NCBI GenBank assembly: GCA_030015575.1
Contig: CM057338.1
Coordinates: forward strand, 137,665,546-137,729,545
Direction: 5' to 3'
Length of the DNA: 64,000 nucleotides
DNA from: Agapanthus africanus
Taxonomy: Eukaryota > Streptophyta > Magnoliopsida > Asparagales > Amaryllidaceae
The notes under the pieces are model-generated. The model made no database searches, had not been told where the DNA came from, and was given only the letters and a program-made list of their open reading frames with translations. Of the stretch, positions 50,101 to 60,149 are shown in pieces (positions within the stretch are counted from its first letter, which is position 1; every line of letters begins with the position of its first letter). A program made the position numbers and the translations under genes.

Positions 50101-50581
50101 TTAATTCTTCTTCCGCTTGAGCTACTGCAACTACTGCTTCTCTTGGCTTCGCTTTGTAGGTACTTGGCTCCAGGGTACGGTCTCCGCTCTTGAAATAGAA
50201 GACCGGATGGTCTGGAATCTCGAATACTACCCTCCTTTGACGACAGTCGATGGTAGCATAAAAAGTTCCAAGCCAATCCATTCCTAGAACCACATCGAAG
50301 TTCGGTATGTCCAGTACTTTGAAGTCAGCATAAAACTCTCTGCTGCAGACGACGACTGGACATAAGCTGTATCCCATAGTTGCCTTTAGAACGCCATTTC
50401 CGGAACTGACATTCCAGCTGGATACAAGCAGTGAGACTGGAATCGCATGGGTTCGGACAAACCATTGCGATATAAAGCAGTGGGATGCTCCAGTATCAAA
50501 CAGTGCTAGTGCAGGGAGTGAGGCTACTAGGATTGTACCAGTGATGATTTGGCCAGTGGCCTCAGCTTCTTCCACGGACAT
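47163..50581 (-). pseudogene. Element A pol (PR-RT-RNaseH-IN-chromodomain), broken
   Basis: Protease DTGASH near residue 30 of the 50581 frame; reverse transcriptase with [17 protein letters not shown] and catalytic IIDDILVYS; a frame change at about 49325-49350; RNase H from 49311 ([21 protein letters not shown]); an integrase zinc domain near 48546-48352 (HPGG...CLVCQ); the integrase core downstream; and a C-terminal domain 47597-47163 ending in [17 protein letters not shown]. Stops include 48583-48585, 48352-48354, one between 47969 and 48000, and one at about 47598-47600, plus others in the integrase. A 67-nt intron-like insert lies at 48063-48129. Clearly inactive. The plus-strand frames over this region are antisense shadows. 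Confidence 0.85.
48063..48129 (-). other. 67-nt GT-AG insert in element A integrase
   Basis: On the minus strand the reading runs ...KKYME, then 67 AT-rich nucleotides starting gtaata and ending atacag, then KIVRLHGV, the usual continuation in this family (elements B and C have [11 protein letters not shown] without interruption). Removing exactly the GT...AG segment keeps the frame. It may be an intron-like gain or a chance small insertion. Inside it (plus strand) is ggtatcagag, also part of the iMet primer site, so a leader-derived filler is an alternative. Confidence 0.55.
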
Positions 50582-51721
50582 CGTGAAAGCCTGGTGCTTT
50601 GGTACATTCCTCCTGGCCTGAGGAGCATTCCTCGGAACGTTCCTTTGAGCTTGATGGAACTGACGAGGAGGTGATGCAGCTTGTGGTCCTCTGGGTGGTG
50701 CAAGTAGTGCAAGTCTTGGAGCGGGTGCTTGGATGGCTGGGCGCTGTGGGTAATTGTTTGCTGGCCTGGGTGCAACAACTAGGTTTTGCCTTTGGGGACA
50801 AGACCCGACATCATGAGTAGCTGAGCCACAGACTAAGTAAAGACGATTGGCTCACCGGCAGTCTTTCATCATATGTCCAGCTCTCTTGCAGTAGGTACAA
50901 AAGGCTGGGCTGGGACGATGGTTCAGTACTCCGGGTCGCCTTGGCACAAAAGGTGGCCTGGACGAGGCTCCACCTGCCATCTGGTTGGCAGGGCGCTTAA
51001 CTCCTGCAGACTGAGGTCTGCCTCTTGCTTTTATCACTACCTCATAACTGTGGGCAGCTTCCAGGGCATCCTCATGAGTCAGAAATTTTCCTGTGGCTAG
51101 AGCAGCCTGAATTTCTGTGTCCAGACCTTGTTGAAAGCGACGGGCTCTGATCTCTTCCGTCGGTATCAAGTGTGCCGCGAATCGTCTTAGCATGGTGAAT
51201 TCAGCGTCGTACTCATCTACTGATTTGTCCCACATCGATCCTTGTTGTAGATTAATGAACTGCTGCTCCATGGCAAACCTGGCAGTCACAGGGAAGTATT
51301 TCGCGTCGAACTTCTCGCGAAAAGTCTTCCATTCAATAGGCTATACAAGACGGCTTTCTTCCGCCTTCCACCAGTTGCGAGCATTGTCCGTGAGCTGTAG
51401 TTTCGCCACACGGACCCAAGCTATGTCTGGCACTTGTGCTAGTGCCAGATCATCTTCTATGCTTTATGCTAATTCTTCAGCTTCAAGAGGGCTTCCTTTT
51501 CCAGAGAACTGCTTGGGATGTAAAGCCCTGAATTGCTTTACTCCCGGTGCGTCAGTCTCGGGACGGTTCAGGAGTTGTTGCTGTCCCTCAAGAAGGCTGC
51601 GGATCCCCTCAAGTAGCACAGTTTGCTCGGTGGGTGGCGCAGGAACAGTACGTGTGAGGGGTAGTGCTGGACGTGGAGGTGTGTTGTTGACATTGGTGCT
51701 GGTGTTGTTCGGGGAATCCAT
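50582..51721 (-). pseudogene. Element A gag, broken
   Basis: Starts with ATG at 51721 (MDSPNN...). It includes a capsid region (ALHPKQFSGKGSPLEAEE, later VDEYDAEFTMLRRFA and RARRFQQGLD) and a zinc knuckle CTYCKRAGHMMKDC just before 50854. A second knuckle-like segment has Tyr in place of the first Cys, as in element B, so that may be a lineage trait. In-frame stops occur at 51464-51466, 51341-51343 and 50852-50854, all in the frame that continues into protease at 50581. Gag would form the virus-like particle; this copy cannot. Confidence 0.8.
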
Positions 51722-51903
51722 AACCCTGAAGAAAAATTTGGGTTAGGATAGATTTAAGTACATGAAATGATAAGATTCAAGGAATATGAAATTGCAAGAT
51801 TCAAGGAATATGGATTGTAAAGAATGTTTTAGTTGCTGGTTGTTGTGTTATATTGCATAGGTTGTTCACGCAGAACAGAACTGCATGATAGGGATTCATA
51901 CAG

Positions 51904-51925
51904 CTCTGATCTGCATGGGCCACCA
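51904..51925 (-). promoter_or_regulatory. Element A primer-binding site, interrupted
   Basis: On the minus strand the LTR is followed by ggttttgttggt, then 11 extra bases (plus 51911-51921), then atcagagct. Elements B and C have an unbroken tggtatcagagcc (tRNA-iMet) in this place, so the site here is split after TGGT. Priming would be impaired. Confidence 0.6.
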
Positions 51926-54440
51926 ACAAAACCTGTCACGCCCCGCTTCCCAGTGTACGGCGAAGGGGACGCGACGAGGTCCGCTACGTATATACTCAGA
52001 AGTACATACGCTAAGCGTATCTAAGCAATATAAAAAGAATACACAAGAGACAAAAGGTAATAAAAACAGCAACTTTTATTTATTAACATTCTTTTGTACA
52101 ATGCATGAAAAGGAAATACAACTGAAATAAAAAGATGCCTAAACAGTGGCATAACAGGAAATTTAAAATACTGAATGGAAAAGTGTACAATGAACTAAAG
52201 TGCTGGATCTTCGGCAAACTGCTCCAAGTCTTCTGCAGATGGCTCGATCTCTGCCGGGTCCGAATCACCTGATGACATTCAAAGAAGAAAGAAATAGAAT
52301 GTCGTCAGCGAACAGGTCGCTCAGTAAGTCCCAAAGGTAAGAGAAAAGTAGAATAGACAGAATAAGAAGATATCTTTTAAAGTTGTATACTATTGTTGTA
52401 ATGTTGTGTTAACGCTGTTGTTTGTAGCTTGGTACAGAAGGATGCCAGTGTATACGAGAGGGGTCTCTATATGCTAGAGACCAGGGCAACCGGAATGTAC
52501 AAGGAACCGTTAAGCCACGGTACAACAGCAACGGAATATAGGTTAGGTGTCTTAATCTGACCACCTCATGCCACCTTTAACACCTTCCGTACCAATCTAC
52601 CCTTTAAACCCCGCGATATCTTGTTTGTATTGTTATCTTGTAAATTGTATTGGTTGTATGAGTGATTGACTGACCGACCGAAACCATGATATCAGGAAAC
52701 GGTTATAACCGTAGAGTCATGTAAATGGAATAACTGAGAATCATGTAAAAGGAATATATCCATGGTTCGGTTCAGTCAAGTTGTATAAATTGATAATTGA
52801 ATTCATGGATTCATGTGTTCATATTGAATTGGAATATTGTAGATTGTAGATTGACTTGAATCATATTCAAGTCAGATTAATCAGACTCAAACCCGAGTCA
52901 GACAGTTAGAAGTGTAAATCGAAGTCCTATAATTGCTAGGGTCCTTAGGGTAATTTATAAAACTTAAGGGGTTTTATGTAAAAATATTTTTATATACTTT
53001 TCAAAATACACCTCAAGTATTTATTACTCGTCTTTAGAGTTGTAATGAGGGTGGATTTTATATTGTGACATTTCTAGTGGAAATATCCTAGTTTTTATAA
53101 ATAAAGGTATTTATCTATAATATTGATTTATTTGAAGTTCATAGTATTTTAGTGTAAAATTTATTCTTGTGATTTTTAGAAAAAGGTGAAATATTTATAT
53201 CATAATAAAATAAATATTTAAATGATAAAAATATATATATTTATACAAAGATAATTTTAATAAATATTTTATATTCCAAAAATCTCATTTTCTTAAGATA
53301 TCGTATTTTAAACCTTTCGAGGCCGAATGCTCCTTGCGGAGGTCTGAATCTCGCACTACTATGCCCGAGGATGTGCGATAATCCACACCATCCCGAACGG
53401 GTTCCCCAAAAATGGGTTGTAGCAGCGCTTTGCAAAGATTGTAAAATACTAAATCCTTTAGAATACGGTTTTATAAAGTAAAAGGTATTTATTTGTAAAA
53501 ATGTCAATTTTCCGTACTTTAGATTCTAGGGTTTCCTAAGTCAACTAGCTTATTTCTAAATGGTCTAAACGATAAGTCGTTAGATGTCTCAAATCGCCTC
53601 TTCACCGCCAATTGTGTCCAGGTAAGTACAAATGAGGAAAGGAGGGATCCGCTCACGAATCACCGTGAGACGGGCCATTTAAAGTTACCTTTCTCACTTG
53701 CCTAGCCTAGACACCACAAAGTCAAATTTAGATAAACGATCGATGTCCACAACTTATCGTGTTTTTCTACTAGGAGATATTTATTTAAAAGTGTATCAAA
53801 GCTAAAACTTTTAGAAATGGTTTTATTAAGAATATGGTATTTAAATGAAAGTATTGTTTTATCGTATTCTAAGTTTTTGATGATATCGTTTTAGGTTGTA
53901 TATGTGTGTGAATGGAGGTAGGTCATTACCTCGTGCTCTACTTTAAATGTATAGCAAGGTTAAGAGGGTTAAATGTGAAATCGAAACATTGTGGTATTTA
54001 AGTGAAAAATACGATAAATTAAAAAGGCTATCATTTCATGTGATGAAACTTATTCAAATTATTTGTTAAATGTTTAATAGTCAACAATAAGATGTTTAAG
54101 CATGATTGAATTGATGAGAAGTGAAATTTTATAGAAAACCGAATCGGAAATCGGATTTGTTCCGATTCCGTCGGGTTTTGTAATTTCGTATTTTAGAGAA
54201 TAAGAAAGAGGGATAGAATGGGAATTACGGGTTTTGATTAAGCAAGGGAGTGAGGGGGGACTAAAGGGGTTGTCGAGGCGTTGCTTCGTCCCCGGTTGTT
54301 TCTCAAAACATTGCTGGAATTTGCGCCGGAATTTCGTCGGAGCTTCGCCGCGAACTTGTTTTCAAAGTACACAACTCTTGGAAATTTTTTGAGAGAATAA
54401 GCTTAGAGCTTTGGGATGAGAGGGTAGAGGGTAGGGGATG

Positions 54441-54448
54441 TATTTATA
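54441..54448 (-). promoter_or_regulatory. Probable TATA box of element A LTR
   Basis: Reads TATAAATA on the minus strand in the 5' LTR, with the same motif at 46579-46586 in the 3' LTR. No transcript data; inferred from motif, position and conservation in both LTRs. Confidence 0.5.
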
Positions 54449-54840
54449 GGGTAGGGTAAGGGTAGGGTAGGTGAAGGGGTTTTTGATTAAAAAATGTAAA
54501 AATTATAGAAAATTCATTAAAATTTGAGTAATTAGGTGTTAATGGGTATTCTGGAACCGATCCATTAATTTAAAGTGTGCAGGGGGGTTGGGAATACCAA
54601 AAGCCAACTTTTTCGTTCAGGGGACTCGGCGGTACGGCCGAGTCCGGCCGGCGGCGCCGGCCTGAGTCGACCGGTCCGCTGGTCCACTCGGCCGAGTCAA
54701 GGCGTCGTGAGATGGGGGGTCTTCAGGTGGGTCCTCTGGTATATTTAGTTTTTAAAGTTCAGTTCAAGTTTTGGGAGTTATGGCGTGTGGACTGTTGGGC
54801 TTCCAAAGAATTTAAAATAAAAATAATATAAAAATAATGT

Positions 54841-54909
54841 GGGGCAGGGAATTTGAACTCTGGTAGCTTGGTTCAGCAGTGCAGGGTTTTTCCAATGAGC
54901 TACAAGCTC
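54841..54909 (-). other. tRNA-like sequence in element A 5' LTR
   Basis: On the minus strand gagcttgtagctcattgg resembles a tRNA 5' half with an A-box (tagctcattgg), and agagttcaaattcc resembles a B-box, about 40 bases apart. The middle could form a short cttg/caag stem but with an oversized loop. It is not a functional tRNA gene. It could be a tRNA-derived insertion or an internal pol III-like promoter. Confidence 0.55.
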
Positions 54910-55031
54910 CTTCTTGTAATTATTGTGGGAAAATAAATACTTAAAGTGGTAACAGCAACATTAAATACTCCAAGTATACTTCAAATATAAATCAATTTTA
55001 TGTATACAAAAATTGGAGTTGTTACAGTGTA

Positions 55032-55071
55032 CGTGTGTGCGTTTGTGATAATGTTGATGATGATGATGATG

Positions 55072-55114
<43 letters not shown>

Positions 55115-55180
55115 AATGTTGATGATGATATGCGTGTGTTTGTGTGAGTGTTTGTGATAATGATGATGTTAATCTCTCAT
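55032..55180. repeat. GAT and TG microsatellites flanking element A
   Basis: A (GAT)n run at about 55054-55072 leads into (TG)n at about 55073-55110, followed by further ttgatgatgat and gtgtgtttgtg pieces. It matches the TG-rich left flank of A at 9340-9377. Confidence 0.85.
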
Positions 55181-55291
55181 ATTAAATAAGGTCAAACCTT
55201 AATTTTAAACTTAACATCAGAACTAAATCCAAAATCTTAAAGTTAACACAAGAACCAAATCCAAAATCTTAAACTTGATTAAGAAAACCTT
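55181..55291. repeat. Short direct duplication, no gene
   Basis: Two adjacent ~30-bp copies containing aaatccaaaatcttaaa (about 55224-55240 and 55257-55273), in AT-rich DNA. Confidence 0.5.
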
Positions 55292-55468
55292 TGTAACACC
55301 ATAGTACGATTATACAATGTTAATTAGTATTTTAACATTTATTTTATATTTCTTCTTTTCTATTCATTTGGGTTGTTAGTGTTTCGAATGGTAGTGATGG
55401 TGGTTATCTGACCCGACCCGCATGCGTGAAACCCAGTATAGTGCTAGATTATATCTGATATTTATCGG
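55292..55468 (+). mobile_element. Possible LTR start fragment
   Basis: tgtaacacc followed by an AT-rich stretch reminiscent of the first 100 bp of the element C LTR (tgtaacacccgagtcc...). It is truncated where a minus-strand LTR begins at 55469. Weak evidence. Confidence 0.35.
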
Positions 55469-57111
55469 TGTCACGCCCTGCTTCCCAAAATACGTAAACG
55501 CGGCACGCGATAGAGCCTACCATGCTACATATGGTTAGGAATCATCCCTCCATAGCCACATTACGGCTGTCAATCGGATATCAAGAACAGTAAAATAAAA
55601 ATCTAGCTAACACATGTCTATCTGCCACAATAAATAAAATCAAGAAATAAATGTAGCGGAAACGAATCAAGATCCAATAAGAATAATATCTGAATCACGT
55701 CCTATATGGGCGCACATCAATAAAATAACACTACGGAAATAAAAGAAATTAAACATCTCTAAAATTAAACATCTAGCTCCTCATTGCTTGGCTTGCTTGC
55801 TGAAATACTCCTGATCTGCCCGTGACAATGTCAGAGGAGCTGGGCCATGCAAAACCCAGACGTCAGTGCGTCATAATATCAAAATAATAGTGATAATTAG
55901 AATATGATGCTACAATTAAACATGAATATAAATAATAAATACATATATAAATAGTGAGCTATATATATGTGATGTGTATCCTAAAGTTTGTGCTTCTAGG
56001 TTATCTATTCTAGAAATCTTTGAAATCAATTAATATAATTTTCATCGTAACTCAACAATATATATCCCGTTCAAACCCCTACGGGATCACGGCACAATGA
56101 TTATTCCGTTTACGGCCGGAATCACGACAAACAATAAACAATGATTATTCCGCTTACGCCCGGAATCACGGCAAACAATAATAATATCCTTCTGAGTTAC
56201 GTTTCGATTACATTCTTGATTTTCTATTTTCCCCCAAGGTTCTGTACTCAAGTCAGGTATCGACAATATAAATCTAATGCCAACACAGGATCAAGCAGGT
56301 ACAGGTCTTGTCTATGTAGACAACAGGTTACATCCATCAGGACAACAATCGGGATTGTTGGCATTAGCAATAAAATCCAAGTAACAAGTCTGGTAGTGTG
56401 TCGTGAACATGCCATGTATTGTATATTAACCAAAATAGATACCAATGTAAAACTGTAATCAATATTGAAACACAACTAATACCAGAATGCATATGTATCT
56501 ATCTATAATAACCGTCATACGTCCCTTACCATGTATATGCAATCTAGATAACATACTGAATGGATATGGTATTATAATAATATCGTGATGTTCCGGTATG
56601 CAACTAAATAAACTATTATCAGTACGGATACAGACGGATGCTATAAAATTGTAAATCGATAATTTCTGTTGAATAGTAAAAACACATGCACTATAATTTA
56701 TCAAATAATTATTGATATAATAAAATAGCATGCTGCAAGTTTAGAACTTACCTGATCGAATCTCACGTCGAGATACAGATGTCACGTTTCGACGTCGAGA
56801 TAAAGCCACGACGCAAAACTTACGTGCACAGGACTGGACCTGGATGAGCAGCTGCGTGACGTGGTAACCGGGTTAGACGACGACGGTGGCTGGATCGTCT
56901 ATATCATCGGCGACGTGCGCAACTCTGGCGAGACAATCAGAAAAGAAAAGAAAAGAAAAGAGAGAAGAAGAAGAACAGAATAGAAGAAGAATAGCTGTTG
57001 GGGTTCTGGGGATTTGGCGAGGACAGAGGAGATGGTGGCGAATAGGTGACGGGGATGAGGCGAAGTCGTCGGCGGCGAGGTCGTCGTGGCCATGAGTTTT
57101 GGTGTGCTCGG
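55469..57111 (-). mobile_element. Truncated LTR related to element C, minus strand
   Basis: Starts tgtcacgccctgcttccc, the reverse of the LTR end shared by A, B and C. On the minus strand it includes gtaatgtggctatgg, tagcatggt and the gacgtctgggttttgcat block found near the end of the C LTRs (for example 18725-18744). It continues through CG-rich sequence with an agaaaagaaa run (56938-56970) and is cut at 57111 by element D. The remainder presumably lies beyond the window. Confidence 0.7.
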
Positions 57112-57533
57112 TGTTCATATCATAATTTTGCATTATTATATTCCCCATTCTTAATCATATTGCAAATAAATAGGTGCTTTTGATCCATGTCTGCTAAATA
57201 GTTGCAGATTACAGGTTCTCATAACAATACAGTGAAAATGGTGAAAAGACGCTACAAATGTGAGACTACGACCAACAAATAGATGAATCTGTTTGATGTC
57301 GCCTACAGTTTAAGGAACAAATGAAAATCAATGAACAGTTCGATTGCACAAAGTACGAGGGCAACACAAGATTCAAGACTTCAACGCAAAACTAACGGTA
57401 AAAGTCCACAAATTCTGCACTGTTGGAAATCTGGAAGAAAGTAGAAAAGAGTCTGAAGAACCAAATAAAGAAAACAGGAGAAAAGGGCAACATGAAGCAA
57501 CTCTGGAAAGATGAGACAGAGAGCCCCCAAGAT

Positions 57534-57582
57534 GGCCGCAGAACCGCGGCCAAACAAGGCTTCTGGCCACGGTTCCGCGGCC
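57534..57582. repeat. 18-bp-stem hairpin in element D LTR
   Basis: Arms 57534-57551 and 57565-57582 pair at 16 of 18 positions around a 13-nt loop (aaacaaggcttct). The right LTR has the same structure (63563-63580 and 63594-63611). It lies ~120 bp upstream of the TATA box. Confidence 0.8.
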
Positions 57583-57700
57583 GTGCAGAGCATGTATCGG
57601 TGCAAAGTGTCGGTGGAGTCGGTGCTTTGACCCGGTTTTCTTAGGGTAGTCTTGTAATTTCAGATGTGGATCAGATGTAAACTCTAGGGTTTCTCCTATT

Positions 57701-57708
57701 TATAAATA
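57701..57708 (+). promoter_or_regulatory. Probable TATA box of element D LTR
   Basis: TATAAATA, repeated at 63730-63737 in the right LTR; a polyadenylation-type AATAAA follows ~120 bp later in both. Confidence 0.6.
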
Positions 57709-58545
57709 GGAAAGCCTACAATCTCTTTTGGGGTGTGCCACTTTTGGGTGCCTCTTTTGAGATGCCTCTTTTTAATTTCTAGATTAAATTTTAATTTCCT
57801 TGTAATCGTCAAGAGGTCATCAATAAAGGTATTTTTTTTTATCATGCATTCTTTTATCTGAATTTAATTCCTGAATTTTTATCTGTCTTTTATTATCTGC
57901 AATTTAGATAGTCTTTTAAAATTATAAAAATGAATCTTATAATAACTTCCCTAATGAGTGAGTAATTCCTCACTTTTTAGGGTTAGGATTGGGAAGGTTT
58001 GAGAGAAGTAAATCTCTCTCTCTCCTTTCTTTGCTCATGTAATTTTTATAATAGGACTCTATTTAAATTAACCACACACCGCTCACTACGGCACCCTATC
58101 CTACAAGATAGCGGTGATTCCCTAATTAGACCGGTTGTGGTTGATTTAAATAGAGGTTAGGGCTAAAAATTAAGAAAGGACAGACAAGGACCAAAAGAAA
58201 GAAACTAAGTTTCTTCCTAGTCGTGCTAATCCCCTTTGTTGACTATTACCCTAACACCTATATTCTTCATTAGGACATTGAAAGCAGTGGGTAGAATCCC
58301 TTTCCCAAACTAACATAATCCTAACCCTAGCATGACTTTTAATCAATTTAATCTCATTTTTAGATCGTAAAACAAAACCCGACTTGATCGGATTAACTCG
58401 TTAGAACATAAAGAAAAGGAATCCATCTCCCTATGGACCGACCTGTACTCAACCGGCTAGCTACCAAGCGACACCGTTATTGATTGCGGTATATTCTTAA
58501 CTTTGATTTTAAAAGCGCACGCATGAAAAAAGTTCTACAATCAAA

Positions 58546-58563
58546 TGGCGCCGTTGCCGGGGA
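58546..58563 (+). promoter_or_regulatory. Element D primer-binding site (tRNA-Asp)
   Basis: tggcgccgttgccgggga, complementary to the 3' end of plant tRNA-Asp(GUC), as in Athila/Calypso-type elements. Confidence 0.85.
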
Positions 58564-59697
58564 GACGGTAGTCTCTTTCTTTGTGTAATTTCGGGTTAAA
58601 AAAAATAAAAAAATAAAAAATTTGAAAAATTGAAAATTTTTAAAACAAAATGAAAATAAAATTAAAAAAAAATCATCTTGTTCTTTTTGAGAGGTATTGT
58701 GTGAATTGCGCAGGAAAAGAAGATGGACTGATTCAGATCTGGAAAAAGGCAGTGAACAAATCAACAAACAGAAGATCTGAATAGACAGAGGAGAATCACA
58801 ACAGACAACAGAAAAATTTTGGAGATCCAAACCAACTTAACCACCGTGGAACCGCGGCGGATTCAAGCGTATGACCGTGGAACCGCGGTCAACTGCTAAC
58901 GTCAGCACCCAAAATTTTCTGTAAATATTTTTGTCCCCTCTCTTACCCTGAGCTCCACTGAAAATTTTTCCTGCAGAGTTCTTTGCGCAAAATCTTTCTC
59001 CCTCTTCAATAAATTGTTTTTGTGCAGGATTCTTTGCGCTGCCAAATAAAAAAATTTTGCAAGTGTTTTTTGTGTGTTTATTGCTTTGCATTTTTAAAAC
59101 GGACTTTTAAAGGGCTATAACACCAATCCAGATTGGGTGGGGATTTTATTACCCTTCTTAGAACCCCAAAAATCACAAAAAGCATATGCATCAACCCTCG
59201 AATTAATTTAAAAAATATTTAGACTAAGCCAATAAGGACTGTCGTGCTCAATAGGACAGAGGAAGGTTGTGGGCAATCGGTCGTTTATCTAAACCTGATT
59301 TTGTGGTGCCTAGGCTAGACAAGTGGGAAAGGTAATTTTAAAAGGCCCGTCTCACGGTGATTCGTGAGCGGATCCCTCCTTTCTTTACTTGTGCTTACCT
59401 GGCCACAATTGGCGGTGAAAAGGCGATTCGAGAGATATCTCACAACTTACCCTTTGGACCAGTTAGGAGTAGTCTAGTTGACTTAGGAGACCCTAGCTCT
59501 AGGCTTGATTGTGCATGTATAAATTGTGATTATTTGAAATTGTGCTATAGTTTCGTACAAATTTTTGCAAAACTTTTTCTAAAAAAAAACACTTTCAAAA
59601 ATTTCAAAACTCCAAAAACAAACAATTTTTTTTAAATAAAAAAAATTTAAAAAAAAAGAGAGATCATCACATTCTTTTCGTTCTTCTTTCTCACATC
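58564..59697 (+). other. Element D leader, noncoding
   Basis: A/T-homopolymer-rich stretches, two copies of ccgtggaaccgcgg (58844-58857, 58875-58888), and at 59265-59496 the module shared with the element A LTR. No convincing reading frame before 59698. Confidence 0.65.
59265..59496 (+). repeat. Module shared with element A LTR
   Basis: About 230 bp, collinear with the minus strand of 53526-53754 and 45665-45894. A 40-bp core (59344-59383) is identical to 53637-53676 reversed, and flanks match at roughly four of five positions by eye. The core includes ctcacg-gtgatt-cgtgag, a possible 6-bp hairpin. Confidence 0.85.
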
Positions 59698-60027
59698 ATG
59701 GGTACTCCACCTCGCAAAACTCTTGCCGAACTTTGGTACCCTCAACCAGACATTACTTCCTACGCGCATTGTTTTGGTCGAATTTCGGACGACCCCTCCA
59801 TGCCCAAAATTTCTTTGAAAGATCGAATAGACGCGTCTAGGAGAAATAGTTGGACTCCGCAATCCACTTTGTATCAACCGTTTCAACCTTCACCACCTTC
59901 TTACGTTGATACCCCTTTTGAGAGTTCGGTGGTAACTCCGAAACCCATGTCTATTGCTGAACATATTGAACAATCTCGTAGCCGATCTTTCACTCCTTTC
60001 AACACTTCCAGTTCTTGGGATCAATAA
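59698..60027 (+). pseudogene. Element D ORF segment 1, unknown protein
   Basis: 109 codons from ATG 59698 to TAA 60025-60027, Ser/Pro-rich, family not recognised. It has an internal repeat of about 20 residues: ISLKDRIDASRRNSWTPQST and MSIAEHIEQSRSRSFTPFNT. The frame continues past the stop with similar composition (FHSPFYPNVDP) before another frame takes over near 60150. This suggests one longer ancestral reading frame, probably gag-like by position, now broken. Confidence 0.5.
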
Positions 60028-60149
60028 TTCCATTCACCTTTTTATCCAAATGTTGATCCTAATACTGTCCAACCATTCAATTCCTATCCATCTTACCCAA
60101 CTGTTGCACCTTCCCTAGACATTGCTTCTCCATACCATTTGGGAGTTTC

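Larger units (their letters stand above)
9378..55026 (-). mobile_element. Element A: Tekay-like chromovirus (Ty3/gypsy), host of nested insertions
   Basis: On the minus strand the order is 5' LTR (55026-51934), interrupted primer site, gag, protease, reverse transcriptase, RNase H, integrase, C-terminal chromodomain-like end, polypurine tract, then the 3' LTR (47108-44150 plus 9463-9378). Gag-pol order, the ~3-kb LTRs and the conserved C-terminal STWERE...ARYPHLF block fit the Tekay/Del lineage. Its 3' LTR is split by element B: the sequence stops at 9463 and resumes at 44150 with a repeated CTAAG. Multiple stops make it inactive. Excluding the inserts its own internal region is about 4.8 kb. 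Confidence 0.88.
51934..55026 (-). repeat. Element A 5' LTR (right, intact)
   Basis: 3,093 bp bounded on the plus strand by TGTCACG...GTTACA. It starts with the tgtcacgccccgcttccca block that, reversed, is also the LTR end of elements B and C, showing that the three belong to one lineage group. It contains about 60 bp not present in the left LTR (54640-54700, a GC-rich gccgagtccggccgg stretch with repeated ggccgagt motifs). Confidence 0.88.
57112..58543 (+). repeat. Element D 5' LTR
   Basis: About 1.43 kb, tgttcatatc...ctacaatca; the exact 3' boundary (58539 or 58543) is uncertain. It contains the hairpin 57534-57582, TATAAATA at 57701-57708 inside a perfect 16-bp palindrome (cctatttataaatagg), and AATAAA at 57832-57837, in the order expected for U3-R. 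Confidence 0.82.
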
